Shown here piece after piece: positions 45,008-53,476 of a stretch of DNA of 64,000 bases. The stretch covers positions 27,529-91,528 of the forward strand of contig JAMCYS010000023.1 of the NCBI GenBank assembly GCA_023473795.1, in the 5' to 3' direction. Within the stretch, counting starts at the first letter, position 1; each line of letters begins with the position of its first letter. The translations under genes and the position numbers were made by a program. Source of the DNA: Chloroflexota bacterium (GTDB lineage: Bacteria; Chloroflexota; UBA6077; FW602-bin22; JAMCYS01). The notes below the pieces were generated by a model. That model worked only from the letters and a program-made list of their open reading frames with translations, was not told the DNA's origin and made no database searches.

Positions 45008-45853
45008 ATGGAAGTGTTCTTGGCTGAACATATGGGCTTCTGCTTTGGCGTGCGGCGGGCGCAGGAGATGATCGAGGCGGCGGCAGGCGAGCACGGGTCC
45101 GTGTCAACCCTCGGCCCGCTGGTGCACAACCGGCAGGTCACGGACCGTCTCACCCAATCGGGCGTGAAAGTCGCCAGGAGCCTTGACGACGTCACGGAGC
45201 CAGTCGTGGCCGTCAGCGCCCACGGCACCCCGCCAAACACGGTTCGGGAGGCCGAACGGCGCGGGCTGCGCCTCATCGACGGCACCTGCCCCTTTGTGGG
45301 TAAGGCGCAGGAGGCGGCGCGCGACCTGGTGAACGCCGGTTTTGCGGTTGTGATCTTCGGTGACCCCAACCACACGGAGGTCAAGGGCATTCTAGGCTGG
45401 TGCGACGGCAAAGCCATAGTCGTGCCCGACCCGGACAGTCTGCCCGCCCGGCGGCCGGGCAGCAAGGTGGGCGTCGTTTCCCAGACCACCCAGAACGCCG
45501 CTAACCTGCAGGCGCTGGTTGCGGCCATCGTGACGCGCTGGCTCCCGGAGCTGGCAGAGCTGCGGGTGGTCAATACCATCTGCTACGCCAGCGTCCACCG
45601 GCAGGAAGCCGCCGAAGCGTTGGCGCGGCGGGTGGGCGTCATGGTGGTAATCGGAGGCGCCGATAGCGCCAATACCGCCCGCTTGCGCGAGGTCTGTGCC
45701 CGCACAGGCACGCCAACCTTTCAGGTGGAAGACTCAGACGACCTGCGAGCCGAATGGTTTGTCGGCCACCAGACAGCCGGGGTCACGGCTGGTGCCTCCA
45801 CCCCAGACTGGGTCATCGCCCGGGTCACCGCTAGAATACGGGAGTTCTCTTGA
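45008..45853 (+). CDS. ispH: 4-hydroxy-3-methylbut-2-enyl diphosphate reductase
   Basis: The 281-residue iron-sulfur enzyme catalyses the last step of the MEP isoprenoid pathway. The three cluster cysteines are Cys12 (GFCFGVRRA), Cys94 (DGTCPFVGK) and Cys192 (NTICYASVHRQ). His72 in AHGTPP and the DPNHTEVKG motif contribute to the active site. Length is standard. It overlaps the DUF512 gene by 4 bp. The cmk-plsC-ispH order is frequent in Gram-positive-type genomes. Confidence 0.96.
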   Translation: MEVFLAEHMGFCFGVRRAQEMIEAAAGEHGSVSTLGPLVHNRQVTDRLTQSGVKVARSLDDVTEPVVAVSAHGTPPNTVREAERRGLRLIDGTCPFVGKAQEAARDLVNAGFAVVIFGDPNHTEVKGILGWCDGKAIVVPDPDSLPARRPGSKVGVVSQTTQNAANLQALVAAIVTRWLPELAELRVVNTICYASVHRQEAAEALARRVGVMVVIGGADSANTARLREVCARTGTPTFQVEDSDDLRAEWFVGHQTAGVTAGASTPDWVIARVTARIREFS

Positions 45854-47175
45854 GTCAACAGCCTAAGGCACGCATCACGTCCGTAGACTGTGCCAGCCCT
45901 GGCGCGGTCGCCGGCCTTGAACCCGGAGACATCCTCCTCACCTTGGACGGACAACCGGTGCGGGATCAGATAGACTACCGCTTCCTCAGTGCCTGCGAGC
46001 ACTTGCACCTCGACATCGCACGCGGCGAGCAGCGCCTTTCTGTCGCTATCGACAAGGAGTTTGACGAAGAAGTGGGCCTCGGGTTCGCGGAGGCCACCTT
46101 CGACGGCGTCCGCCGCTGCCGCAATCGCTGCCTCTTCTGTTTCGTCGACCGTATGCGGCCTGGCCTGCGGCCAACGCTCTACGTTAAGGACGACGACTAC
46201 CGCTATTCCTTCTTATTCGGCAATTACGTCACCTTGAGCAACCTCCGGGAAGAGGACTGGCGCCGGCTGGAGACACAGCGGCTCAGCCCCCTGCACGTCT
46301 CGGTGCACGCGACTGACCGCCAGCTGCGGCGCCGGTTGCTGGGCAATCCCCAGGCGCCCGACATCCTGGAACAACTGCGGCGCCTGGCGGGATTGCACAT
46401 CGCCGTTCAGGCGCAGGTGGTTCTCTGTCCTGGACTCAACGACGGCGAGCAGTTGCGGCACACGGTCTTCGACCTGGCGGAGCTCGCCGAGTCCGTACTC
46501 TCGGTGGCAGTGGTGCCAGTTGGCATCACTCGCTACGGGCCGAGAAATGACATTCGCTCGCACACACCGGAGGAGATGGCGGCGGTAGTCGACCAGGTGG
46601 CAGCCTGGCAGCGCCAGCTGCGCCGCCGTCTGGGCCGCTCCTTCGTCCACTTGGCCGATGAGTTCTACCTGCGGACTGGCCGCTCCCTGCCCAGCCGGCG
46701 ACAGTACGACGGCTTCTCCCAGTATGAGAACGGAGTGGGAATGGCACGTGTCCTGCTTGACGAGTGGGGAAGGACCCGACGGCACTTACGTTCCGTCGCG
46801 GCTTCTGGGCGGCAACTGTCCCTGGTCTGCGGCGAGCTGGTGGCGCCCTACCTCACCACCATCGCCGGCGAACTGCAGCAGGCGACGGGCGTGCAGGTCG
46901 ATCTGCACGTGATCCGCAACCATTTCTTTGGTTCGGCAATCACCGTCTCAGGCCTCTTGACGGCATCCGACGTGGTAAGTAGTCTACAGGGAAAGCAGCT
47001 GGGCGACCTCCTGGTTCTGCCCCGGGCTATGTTCGACGCCGACGGTCGGCGAACCCTGGACGAAGCAGAGGTCTCTGACATAGAGAAGGCGCTCGGCGTG
47101 CAGGTGACGCTGGCCGGCTCAACCCGGGAGATCAGCAGGCTGTTGGCACGCCTGGCAGACACAGCGGCCGGCTGA
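45850..47175 (+). CDS. DUF512 protein with PDZ and radical-SAM-like Cys motif
   Basis: The 441-residue protein begins with a PDZ-like domain (GAVAGLEPGDILLTLDGQPV). It continues with the DUF512 core: CRNRCLFCFVDRMRPGLRPTLY (the cysteines form a CxxxCxxC radical-SAM-type site near residues 90-97), YRYSFLFGNYVTLSN and PLHVSVHATD. These cytoplasmic proteins, often next to the GTPase gene der, are of uncertain function. The start is TTG, overlapping ispH. Confidence 0.88.
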   Translation: MSQQPKARITSVDCASPGAVAGLEPGDILLTLDGQPVRDQIDYRFLSACEHLHLDIARGEQRLSVAIDKEFDEEVGLGFAEATFDGVRRCRNRCLFCFVDRMRPGLRPTLYVKDDDYRYSFLFGNYVTLSNLREEDWRRLETQRLSPLHVSVHATDRQLRRRLLGNPQAPDILEQLRRLAGLHIAVQAQVVLCPGLNDGEQLRHTVFDLAELAESVLSVAVVPVGITRYGPRNDIRSHTPEEMAAVVDQVAAWQRQLRRRLGRSFVHLADEFYLRTGRSLPSRRQYDGFSQYENGVGMARVLLDEWGRTRRHLRSVAASGRQLSLVCGELVAPYLTTIAGELQQATGVQVDLHVIRNHFFGSAITVSGLLTASDVVSSLQGKQLGDLLVLPRAMFDADGRRTLDEAEVSDIEKALGVQVTLAGSTREISRLLARLADTAAG

Positions 47176-47232
47176 TTCCCCGGCGGCAAGGTAGCCGTCG
47201 TCGCTCGGTCCGTCCGGCAAGGAGCAAGGCAA

Positions 47233-48300
47233 GTGTGCGGCATCGTAGGCTATGTGGGCGGCCGTGAGGCCGCCGCCATCGTGATGAACGGACTGCGCAA
47301 ACTCGAGTACCGTGGTTACGATTCGGCCGGCATCGCCATCCTAGATGGTGGCGACGTGCAGCTGCGGCGAGCCCCAGGCAAGCTAGACAATTTGGAGCGG
47401 ATTCTGAGCGCCGAGCCGCCTCAGGGCACGACCGGCATCGGCCATACGCGCTGGGCGACCCACGGCAAGCCCTCGGAAGCCAATGCCCATCCGCACGTCG
47501 ACTGCAAGCGGCGAGCAGTGGTCATCCACAACGGCATCGTCGAGAACTATGTGGAGTTGAAGCGCGATCTGCGAGCTCGCGGGCATGAGTTCGCGTCCGA
47601 GACGGACACTGAAGTGATCGCTCACCTCGTCGAAGAGGAGATGGCCGCTGGCTACGCCCTGGAAGACGCCGTACGCCGGGCACTCCTCCTGATCAAAGGG
47701 GCTCACGCCATCGTGGCCATGAGCGCCGACAGTCCGGGGCTCCTCGTCGCCGCCCGCTTGGGCAACGCCGGCGGCATCGTCGTCGGTATGGGCCAGGGGG
47801 AGACGTTCGTCTCCTCGGACTTGCCCGCCCTGCTGGAGCACACTCGGGACGTGGTCTTCCTTGATAGCCAGGAAATCGCCACCATCACCAGGGAGGGCGT
47901 CTCCGTCAGGGACATGGCAGGCACGCCAGTCAACAAACAGGTTACCACGGTGACCGTCGACCCGGTGTCAGCCGCCAAAGGCGGTTTCAAGCATTTCATG
48001 CTGAAGGAGATTTTCGAACAGCCGCGCGCCATCCAGGATACCGTTCGCTCCCGACTTCGCTTCTCGCCCGCGGAGATCTATTTAGAGGGCGTGAGGCTCA
48101 CCCCCGAGCGGATCCGCGCCGTAAACCGAGTCGTGATCTCGGCTTGCGGCACGGCACTGCACGCCGGGCTAGTGGCATCGGCCATACGCGCTGGGCGACC
48201 CACGGCAAGCCCTCGGAAGCCAATGCCCATCCGCACGTCGACTGCAAGCGGCGAGCAGTGGTCATCCACAACGGCATCGTCGAGAACTATGTGGAGTTGA
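47233..48300 (+). CDS. glmS: Glucosamine-6-phosphate synthase, 5' part (frame broken by duplication)
   Basis: Codons 1 to about 314 are genuine GlmS. The GTG start is followed by the catalytic Cys2 (CGIVGYVGGREA), the glutaminase domain with [18 protein letters not shown] and NGIVENY, and the beginning of the first isomerase (SIS) domain up to [11 protein letters not shown]. At 48174 the sequence re-enters a second copy of a 740-bp block in the wrong frame and stops after about 41 foreign residues. Removing one copy restores a 613-residue enzyme of normal length. The enzyme makes glucosamine-6-phosphate for peptidoglycan and lipid sugars. Confidence 0.88.
   Translation: MCGIVGYVGGREAAAIVMNGLRKLEYRGYDSAGIAILDGGDVQLRRAPGKLDNLERILSAEPPQGTTGIGHTRWATHGKPSEANAHPHVDCKRRAVVIHNGIVENYVELKRDLRARGHEFASETDTEVIAHLVEEEMAAGYALEDAVRRALLLIKGAHAIVAMSADSPGLLVAARLGNAGGIVVGMGQGETFVSSDLPALLEHTRDVVFLDSQEIATITREGVSVRDMAGTPVNKQVTTVTVDPVSAAKGGFKHFMLKEIFEQPRAIQDTVRSRLRFSPAEIYLEGVRLTPERIRAVNRVVISACGTALHAGLVASAIRAGRPTASPRKPMPIRTSTASGEQWSSTTASSRTMWS
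47434..48175 (+). repeat. First copy of a perfect direct repeat in glmS
   Basis: This 742-bp block is repeated without a mismatch that I could find at 48174-48915, with a unit length of 740 bp. The two copies share the GG at 48174-48175. Since 740 is not a multiple of three, the repeat breaks the frame. Confidence 0.95.
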
Positions 48301-49814
48301 AGCGCGATCTGCGAGCTCGCGGGCATGAGTTCGCGTCCGAGACGGACACTGAAGTGATCGCTCACCTCGTCGAAGAGGAGATGGCCGCTGGCTACGCCCT
48401 GGAAGACGCCGTACGCCGGGCACTCCTCCTGATCAAAGGGGCTCACGCCATCGTGGCCATGAGCGCCGACAGTCCGGGGCTCCTCGTCGCCGCCCGCTTG
48501 GGCAACGCCGGCGGCATCGTCGTCGGTATGGGCCAGGGGGAGACGTTCGTCTCCTCGGACTTGCCCGCCCTGCTGGAGCACACTCGGGACGTGGTCTTCC
48601 TTGATAGCCAGGAAATCGCCACCATCACCAGGGAGGGCGTCTCCGTCAGGGACATGGCAGGCACGCCAGTCAACAAACAGGTTACCACGGTGACCGTCGA
48701 CCCGGTGTCAGCCGCCAAAGGCGGTTTCAAGCATTTCATGCTGAAGGAGATTTTCGAACAGCCGCGCGCCATCCAGGATACCGTTCGCTCCCGACTTCGC
48801 TTCTCGCCCGCGGAGATCTATTTAGAGGGCGTGAGGCTCACCCCCGAGCGGATCCGCGCCGTAAACCGAGTCGTGATCTCGGCTTGCGGCACGGCACTGC
48901 ACGCCGGGCTAGTGGGCAAATTCCTAATCGAGGAGCTGGCGCGCGTGCCGGTGGAGGTCGATTACGCCTCCGAATTCCGCTACCGCAATCCCCTGCTGGA
49001 CGAGCGCACGCTGCTGGTGGCGGTGACGCAGTCGGGCGAGACCGTGGACACGCTAGTCTCGATGGAAGAGGGGCGCAAGCACGGCGTGCGCACGCTGGGC
49101 ATAATCAACGTAGTGGGCAGCCAGGCGAGTCGTCTTGCCGACGACGTAATCTATACCCACGCCGGCCCAGAGATCGGTGTCGCATCTACCAAGGCCTTCA
49201 CTTCCCAGTTGGCCGCCCTCTATCTGCTGGCCGTGCACCTGGGCCAAATGCGGGGGACCCTGAGCGAACCAGCGGTAGCCCGCTACTTACGAGAACTGTC
49301 TGAGCTGCCACAGGCCATGGGAGAACTGCTGGAGCGCGACCCCGGTTACGAGAAACTGGCCACGCTCTACCACAAGGTTAGCGATTTCCTCTACTTGGGC
49401 AGGGGCATCAACTACCCCATCGCTTTGGAAGGGGCGCTGAAGCTCAAGGAGATATCGTACATTCATGCCGAGGGTTACCCGGCGGGCGAAATGAAGCACG
49501 GGCCGATCGCTCTGATCGACAAGGACATCCCGGTCGTGGCGATTGCGCCGCGAGACAAGGTCTACGCCAAGATGCTTGGCAACGTGGAGGAGGTCAAGGC
49601 ACGAGACGGCCTCGTGATCGCCGTCGTGACCGACGGCGACGAAGACGTTTCCGCCAAGGCCGATCACGTCATCCATATTCCAGAGGCGCCGCCGCTGTTG
49701 GTGCCACTGCTTAGTGTAGTGCCCCTGCAGCTGCTGGCCTATCATATTGCGGTGCGCCGTGGCTGTGACGTGGATCAACCACGCAATCTGGCCAAGTCAG
49801 TGACGGTGGAGTAG
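48144..49814 (+). CDS. glmS: Glucosamine-6-phosphate synthase, 3' part
   Basis: This frame contains the duplicated block a second time and then the unique 3' end. It has the glutaminase remainder, the SIS1 domain ([31 protein letters not shown]), the SIS2 domain ([40 protein letters not shown]) and the conserved end [12 protein letters not shown]. Its nominal first 11 residues are out-of-frame readthrough of copy one. It can encode the isomerase half but lacks the amino-terminal Cys nucleophile. The real gene is 47233-48174 joined to 48915-49814. Confidence 0.88.
   Translation: MRHGTARRASGIGHTRWATHGKPSEANAHPHVDCKRRAVVIHNGIVENYVELKRDLRARGHEFASETDTEVIAHLVEEEMAAGYALEDAVRRALLLIKGAHAIVAMSADSPGLLVAARLGNAGGIVVGMGQGETFVSSDLPALLEHTRDVVFLDSQEIATITREGVSVRDMAGTPVNKQVTTVTVDPVSAAKGGFKHFMLKEIFEQPRAIQDTVRSRLRFSPAEIYLEGVRLTPERIRAVNRVVISACGTALHAGLVGKFLIEELARVPVEVDYASEFRYRNPLLDERTLLVAVTQSGETVDTLVSMEEGRKHGVRTLGIINVVGSQASRLADDVIYTHAGPEIGVASTKAFTSQLAALYLLAVHLGQMRGTLSEPAVARYLRELSELPQAMGELLERDPGYEKLATLYHKVSDFLYLGRGINYPIALEGALKLKEISYIHAEGYPAGEMKHGPIALIDKDIPVVAIAPRDKVYAKMLGNVEEVKARDGLVIAVVTDGDEDVSAKADHVIHIPEAPPLLVPLLSVVPLQLLAYHIAVRRGCDVDQPRNLAKSVTVE
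48174..48915 (+). repeat. Second copy of the glmS direct repeat
   Basis: Identical to 47434-48175 at an offset of 740 bp. The perfect identity, including third codon positions, means either a very recent tandem duplication or two overlapping contig ends joined without merging. Confidence 0.95.
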
Positions 49815-49820
49815 GACAGC

Positions 49821-51050
49821 TTGTTCCGAGTCGTGATGCTCGGCAACTTCAGCCTGTTCAATAAAGGCACCATGCGCGCCCGTGCTTTGCCCCTGGCACG
49901 GGCGCTCGTTCGCCGCGGTCACGAGGTCGGCCTGGTCCTGGCTTCGTTGGACGCCCCCTCGGCCGGGGGCGTGGTTCGGGAAGAGGCCGGGGTGCGAGTG
50001 CAGCACGTAGCCCCGGTGGGGCCCACCGGCTGGCGCCAGCTGGCCGCGACCGCCGCTTTGGCCCGAGCAGCCGGGCAAGCCGAGGCCGATGTGGTACACG
50101 CCTTTAAGCCGATTGCCTACGCGGGGGCAGCGGGGGCTCTGCTGACGGCTGCCGCGCGACTGCCAGGCCCGCGGCCAAGAGTCGTCTTCGATGCCGATGA
50201 CTGGGAGGGCACGGGGGGCTGGGCAGACCTGGACCGGCGCCCGGCCTGGCAGCGCTGGCTCATCGACCGCCAGGAGCGATGGAACCTCCGCCACTGTGAC
50301 GGGCTCACCGTCGCCAGCCGCCAACTAGCCGCCCTCGCCCTGGCGCTGGGCGCCAAGCAAGAGAAGGTTCACTATCTGCCCAATGGCGTGGAGGCCGTAA
50401 GCGGACCGCCGACCGTACTCGCCCGGGCAGCCGCCAGGGACCGGTTGGGGCTGGGCAGCTCACCTATTGTTCTACTTTACACCCGCTTCGCCGAGTATCC
50501 GGTTGCCCAGGTCGTGCGGCTGCTGCGCCAAGTCGTCGCCGTTCGGCCAGACGTGCGTCTGCTGGTCGTGGGCCGCGGCTTGCGAGGCGAGGAGAAAGAG
50601 CTGGCTCGTTCGCTGGCAGCGGCCTCCCTGCAAGACAGCGTCTTGCCGGCAGGCTGGATCGAACCAGAGAGCCTGCCGGTGTATCTTACCGCCGCCGACA
50701 TCGCTATCTACCCGTTCGCCGACACGCTGGTCAACCGGACCAAATGCCCCGCTAAGCTGGTCGAGCTGCTCGCCGCCGGATTGCCGGTCGTCGCTGAACG
50801 GGTAGGCCAAACCGGAGAGTACGTGGTTCACGGGGAAAGCGGCTGGCTGGTGCCCCCTGGCGACGAATCAGCGTTCGCCGAGGCAGTGCTGACGTTGCTA
50901 TCTGACCCAGCGGAACGCCAGGTCCTGGCGCAGGGCGCAGTCGCTCGCGTTGCCGGGTCGTTCCTCTGGGATCACCTCGCCGGGCGCGCGGAGGCTGCCT
51001 ACGGGGCAATCGCCAGCAGCAAGGGCGGGCGGCGGTTGGCCGGTGCCTAG
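49821..51050 (+). CDS. GT4-family glycosyltransferase
   Basis: The 409-residue GT-B fold enzyme has an amino Rossmann domain (ARALPLARALVRRGHEVGLV) and a donor-binding carboxyl domain with HYLPNGVEA, VVGRGLRGEE and the acidic E-x7-E region near residues 312-320, followed by GLPVVAERVGQTGEYV. It should transfer a nucleotide-activated sugar to a cell-surface acceptor. TTG start, six bases after glmS. The substrate is unknown; linkage to GlmS would fit an amino sugar but proves nothing. Confidence 0.85.
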   Translation: MFRVVMLGNFSLFNKGTMRARALPLARALVRRGHEVGLVLASLDAPSAGGVVREEAGVRVQHVAPVGPTGWRQLAATAALARAAGQAEADVVHAFKPIAYAGAAGALLTAAARLPGPRPRVVFDADDWEGTGGWADLDRRPAWQRWLIDRQERWNLRHCDGLTVASRQLAALALALGAKQEKVHYLPNGVEAVSGPPTVLARAAARDRLGLGSSPIVLLYTRFAEYPVAQVVRLLRQVVAVRPDVRLLVVGRGLRGEEKELARSLAAASLQDSVLPAGWIEPESLPVYLTAADIAIYPFADTLVNRTKCPAKLVELLAAGLPVVAERVGQTGEYVVHGESGWLVPPGDESAFAEAVLTLLSDPAERQVLAQGAVARVAGSFLWDHLAGRAEAAYGAIASSKGGRRLAGA

Positions 51051-51432
51051 ATCCCGCATCCTCGCGCTCTGGTTGCCGGTGGTGGTGTGGCTAGCCGTCA
51101 TCTTCGCCTTCTCCGCCCAGCCGGCGTCCGGGCTACCCAGCGTGGGCTTCCTGCTGCGCAAGGCCGCGCACGCCGGTGAGTACGCCGTGCTGGCGGGCTT
51201 CCTGTGGCGCGCCCTGCAAGGGCAGTGGTTGAGCAGGCGGGCTGCTTACATCGGCGCCTGGCTGTTTACACTCCTCTATGCCGCCAGCGACGAGCTGCAC
51301 CAGTCTTTCGTGCCCGGGAGAAGCCCCAGCCCGGTGGACGTAGGGATCGATGCCGGCGGGGCGGCCGCCGCTCTGCTACTGCTAGCCCTATATCTGAGCT
51401 TCCGCCCGCGAGATCGTCACGTCGCCAAATAA
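51043..51432 (+). CDS. VanZ-like family membrane protein
   Basis: From the GTG at 51043 (overlapping the glycosyltransferase stop) the 129-residue protein has four membrane helices and the VanZ signature: LPVVVWLAVIFAFSAQPA, KAAHAGEYAVLAGFL and SDELHQSFVPGRSPSPVDVGI. The last motif is diagnostic. Function beyond teicoplanin-resistance analogy is unknown. The end overlaps the convergent scpA gene by 45 bp. Confidence 0.85.
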   Translation: MPRSRILALWLPVVVWLAVIFAFSAQPASGLPSVGFLLRKAAHAGEYAVLAGFLWRALQGQWLSRRAAYIGAWLFTLLYAASDELHQSFVPGRSPSPVDVGIDAGGAAAALLLLALYLSFRPRDRHVAK

Positions 51433-52095
51433 CCCCCCCTGCTCCACCACAACCATCCCCTGGCGCAACATCTCCAACAGGGCCAGAAAGAGAGCAATCA
51501 CCTCCTGCCGGCAGGTCGCCGCCGCCACGAGATCAAACAAGCTGAGCGAGTCCCGCTGCGTTAGCAGTCTTCGCAAGTTGGCCACCTTGGCCGCCACCGG
51601 ATACTGGGCACCCGGCACAGACTCCTCCGGCAGTGTCGCGGGCACCCGCGACAGGGCCCTCTGCAGGGCAGACGCCAGCTCAGCGGGAGCAACAGACGAC
51701 GGGGCCAGAGGCACCAGCCCCGCGCCGACGGTCTGGCGGGCGTACATCCTGGCCCCTAGCTCGTGCCTGGTGCGTAAGTGCCCGGCCAAGTCCTTGAACA
51801 GCCGGTACTCCTCTATCTGGTGGACCAGATCGGCCGCGTCCTCTTCCGCCTCCACCGGCAGCTTACGCGGCAACAAGGCCAGGGATTTGAGCAGAATTAG
51901 GCGGCTGGCTATGACCAGGTAGGAAGACAGCTTCTCCCAATCAGCTTGGTCCAGGAGAGCGACCTGTGCCAGATAGTCTTCGGCCACGGCGGCGAGCGAG
52001 ACCGTGGTTATGTCGAGCTCACGTCGCGTGATCAACTCCAGCAGCAAGTCCAGTGGACCAGCGAAACGGGCTAGAGGCGGCGCGGCGACAGACAA
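51388..52095 (-). CDS. scpA: Segregation and condensation protein A
   Basis: The 235-residue kleisin links SMC heads to ScpB. The amino helical domain FAGPLDLLLELITRRELDIT and VASRLILLKSLALLP-like stretch are diagnostic. The carboxyl winged helix ends LEMLRQGMVVVEQGGLFGDV. scpB is not adjacent. It overlaps vanZ tail to tail. Confidence 0.9.
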   Translation of the reverse strand: MSVAAPPLARFAGPLDLLLELITRRELDITTVSLAAVAEDYLAQVALLDQADWEKLSSYLVIASRLILLKSLALLPRKLPVEAEEDAADLVHQIEEYRLFKDLAGHLRTRHELGARMYARQTVGAGLVPLAPSSVAPAELASALQRALSRVPATLPEESVPGAQYPVAAKVANLRRLLTQRDSLSLFDLVAAATCRQEVIALFLALLEMLRQGMVVVEQGGLFGDVTISRAEAQI

Positions 52096-52180
52096 TTGAG
52101 GGGCTCTCCACGCGGGTTACCCGAGGCTAACGTGCCTGGGGCACGGCCGCGAGGATAGCAGGCGCGCGAGAGACAGTCAA

Positions 52181-52215
52181 TCCCTACAGCGCCCCCTGGT
52201 GAGGCGCTGTAGGGA
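52181..52215. terminator. Hairpin between scpA and its upstream neighbour
   Basis: A perfect 13-bp stem (52181-52193 with 52203-52215) with a 9-base loop and no T-run on either strand. It could be an attenuating or RNA-stabilising hairpin in the scpA leader, or a poor terminator for the gene at 52246. Confidence 0.5.
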
Positions 52216-52245
52216 GTCGGCTAGACGGTCTGCGTAGCAGTCCGC

Positions 52246-52608
52246 CTAGCGGTTGATGCTCAGAGAGGCCAACAGGTCCCCGAAGACATCCGAAACGCGG
52301 TCAGTCAAGCTGCGCGGCCGGCTGCGTCCTGGTAGGCTGTCCATACTTACGCCGAGTCGCCCTCGCATGCTCGGGAACAGGAACAGCGACACTGCCCCCG
52401 CGGCAAGAGTGAAGGCTAACAAGCTACCACCGATGCCCGCCCAAGGGGTGCCCTCGAACCGCGTCAGGGTCTGACCCAGCCCGGCACGAGCGCTGCCCAG
52501 TTGCTGGTTGGCCGTGCCGACGAACTCGGATGTCCGGCCGCTCAGCCGCTGGAGAGTGCCACGCGCCTGCTGCATTCTACCCTTCATCTGCTCATTTTCA
52601 CCCTGCAT
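52246..52608 (-). CDS. Hypothetical single-pass membrane protein (YtxH-like layout)
   Basis: From the ATG at 52608 (GGAGGTG seven bases upstream) the product has 120 residues. A helical amino half rich in Gln and Ser (GRMQQARGTLQRLSGRTSEF) is followed by one membrane helix (about residues 60-82: GIGGSLLAFTLAAGAVSLF) and a basic tail. This resembles small stress-type membrane proteins but no family is certain. An upstream frame extension has no support. Confidence 0.6.
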   Translation of the reverse strand: MQGENEQMKGRMQQARGTLQRLSGRTSEFVGTANQQLGSARAGLGQTLTRFEGTPWAGIGGSLLAFTLAAGAVSLFLFPSMRGRLGVSMDSLPGRSRPRSLTDRVSDVFGDLLASLSINR

Positions 52609-52894
52609 AGAAGCCACCTCCTGCTTCGCCACTGAAATACTGACAATATCCTCGGTCCATGCCCGCGATTCTGACTTGGTCCCTCGTCTTTGCGGCCGCA
52701 CAAAGCGTGCCAAGTGCTCGCTTCCCCTCGCTCGTCGTCGCTGTCGGCCAGCGCCCGAAGAATGCCGGCAGATTGACCAGCACCTGGTCCCCTGGCACGT
52801 AACTTGCGGGGAAACAGGGTAGAGGTCCGACCCGCACTAGTGCGGCAAGGAGCCTCTCCAACGGCAGTCAGATTCCGAAGGAGGTGCATCCAAG

Positions 52895-53239
52895 TTGGCT
52901 GAACAGCGCGACATGACTGTGAGGGAGGCTGGGCGCAGGGGCGGCGAGACCGTAAAGCAGAAGTATGGGGCCGGTTTCTATTCCCGTATCGGCAAGAAAG
53001 GGGGAGAAACCGTCGCCGAGTTGAAGGGGCCCGAGTTCTACTCCACCATTGGCAAGAAAGGCGGGGAGACAGTCAAGGCACGGCACGGTCACGATTTCTA
53101 CTCGGAAATTGGACGCCGCGGCGGTGAGGCCGTCAAAGAGAAGCATGGGCCGGAGTACTACTCGCAGATCGGCAAGAAGGGCGGCCAAGCCGTCAAGAGG
53201 GCGGTCAGGCGAGGCAAGGAAATGGAGGAGAACAGCTAG
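52895..53239 (+). CDS. KGG-repeat stress protein (GsiB/Con-10 like)
   Basis: The 114-residue hydrophilic protein is built of about five 20-residue repeats with core GRRGGE/GKKGGE followed by a helix and FYSxIG (for example FYSTIGKKGGETVK). This matches the KGG stress-protein family (GsiB-like, related to plant LEA group 1) involved in desiccation or general stress. The TTG start has an AGGAGG site 10 bases upstream. A degenerate second KGG gene lies at about 62365-62524. Confidence 0.85.
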   Translation: MAEQRDMTVREAGRRGGETVKQKYGAGFYSRIGKKGGETVAELKGPEFYSTIGKKGGETVKARHGHDFYSEIGRRGGEAVKEKHGPEYYSQIGKKGGQAVKRAVRRGKEMEENS

Positions 53240-53288
53240 CCAGAGGTTGTTTCCACCCGGCCATACAGGCTTCCCGATGATTGCGTGA

Positions 53289-53322
53289 CAGCTTCCCGAG
53301 CCTCGACGCAGGCGGGAAGCTG
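53289..53322 (+). terminator. Terminator-like hairpin after the KGG gene
   Basis: A 10-bp perfect stem (53289-53298 with 53313-53322) with a 14-base loop, followed by a pyrimidine-rich CTCTCGCTTTCATTC tail. Confidence 0.6.
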
Positions 53323-53362
53323 CTCTCGCTTTCATTCTGCCTGGACTTGCACTTGGTTGCCG

Positions 53363-53391
53363 TTGACCGCGCTGGGTGCTTCTGTTAGAAT
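53363..53391 (+). promoter_or_regulatory. Promoter of thrS
   Basis: TTGACC (53363-53368), exactly 17 bp, TAGAAT (53386-53391). Transcription should start near 53398, giving an 80-nt leader before the ATG at 53477. Confidence 0.75.
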
Positions 53392-53407
53392 TACGCACCG
53401 AGAGATT

Positions 53408-53441
53408 GCCTCTCGTCCACGGGCGTGGATGAGAGGCTTTT
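53408..53441 (+). promoter_or_regulatory. 5' leader hairpin of thrS
   Basis: A stem of about 13 bp (53408-53420 with 53425-53437, one G-T pair) and a 4-base loop is followed by TTTT (53438-53441). It lies only about 10 nt after the predicted transcription start, so it is more likely a leader element (stability or ThrRS-binding control) than a terminator of upstream genes, although the latter cannot be excluded. No T-box sequence is present. Confidence 0.5.
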
Positions 53442-53476
53442 AGTTGAACCTTGCGCGTGGTCCCAAGGAGGTCCAG

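Noticed and set aside
47233..49814. Two paralogous glmS genes side by side
   Set aside because: The copies are identical, not diverged, and neither frame encodes a complete enzyme. A 740-bp duplication explains everything.
53392..53476. T-box riboswitch ahead of thrS
   Set aside because: No AGGGTGGNACCGCG-type T-box sequence and the leader is only about 80 nt; only a single hairpin is present.
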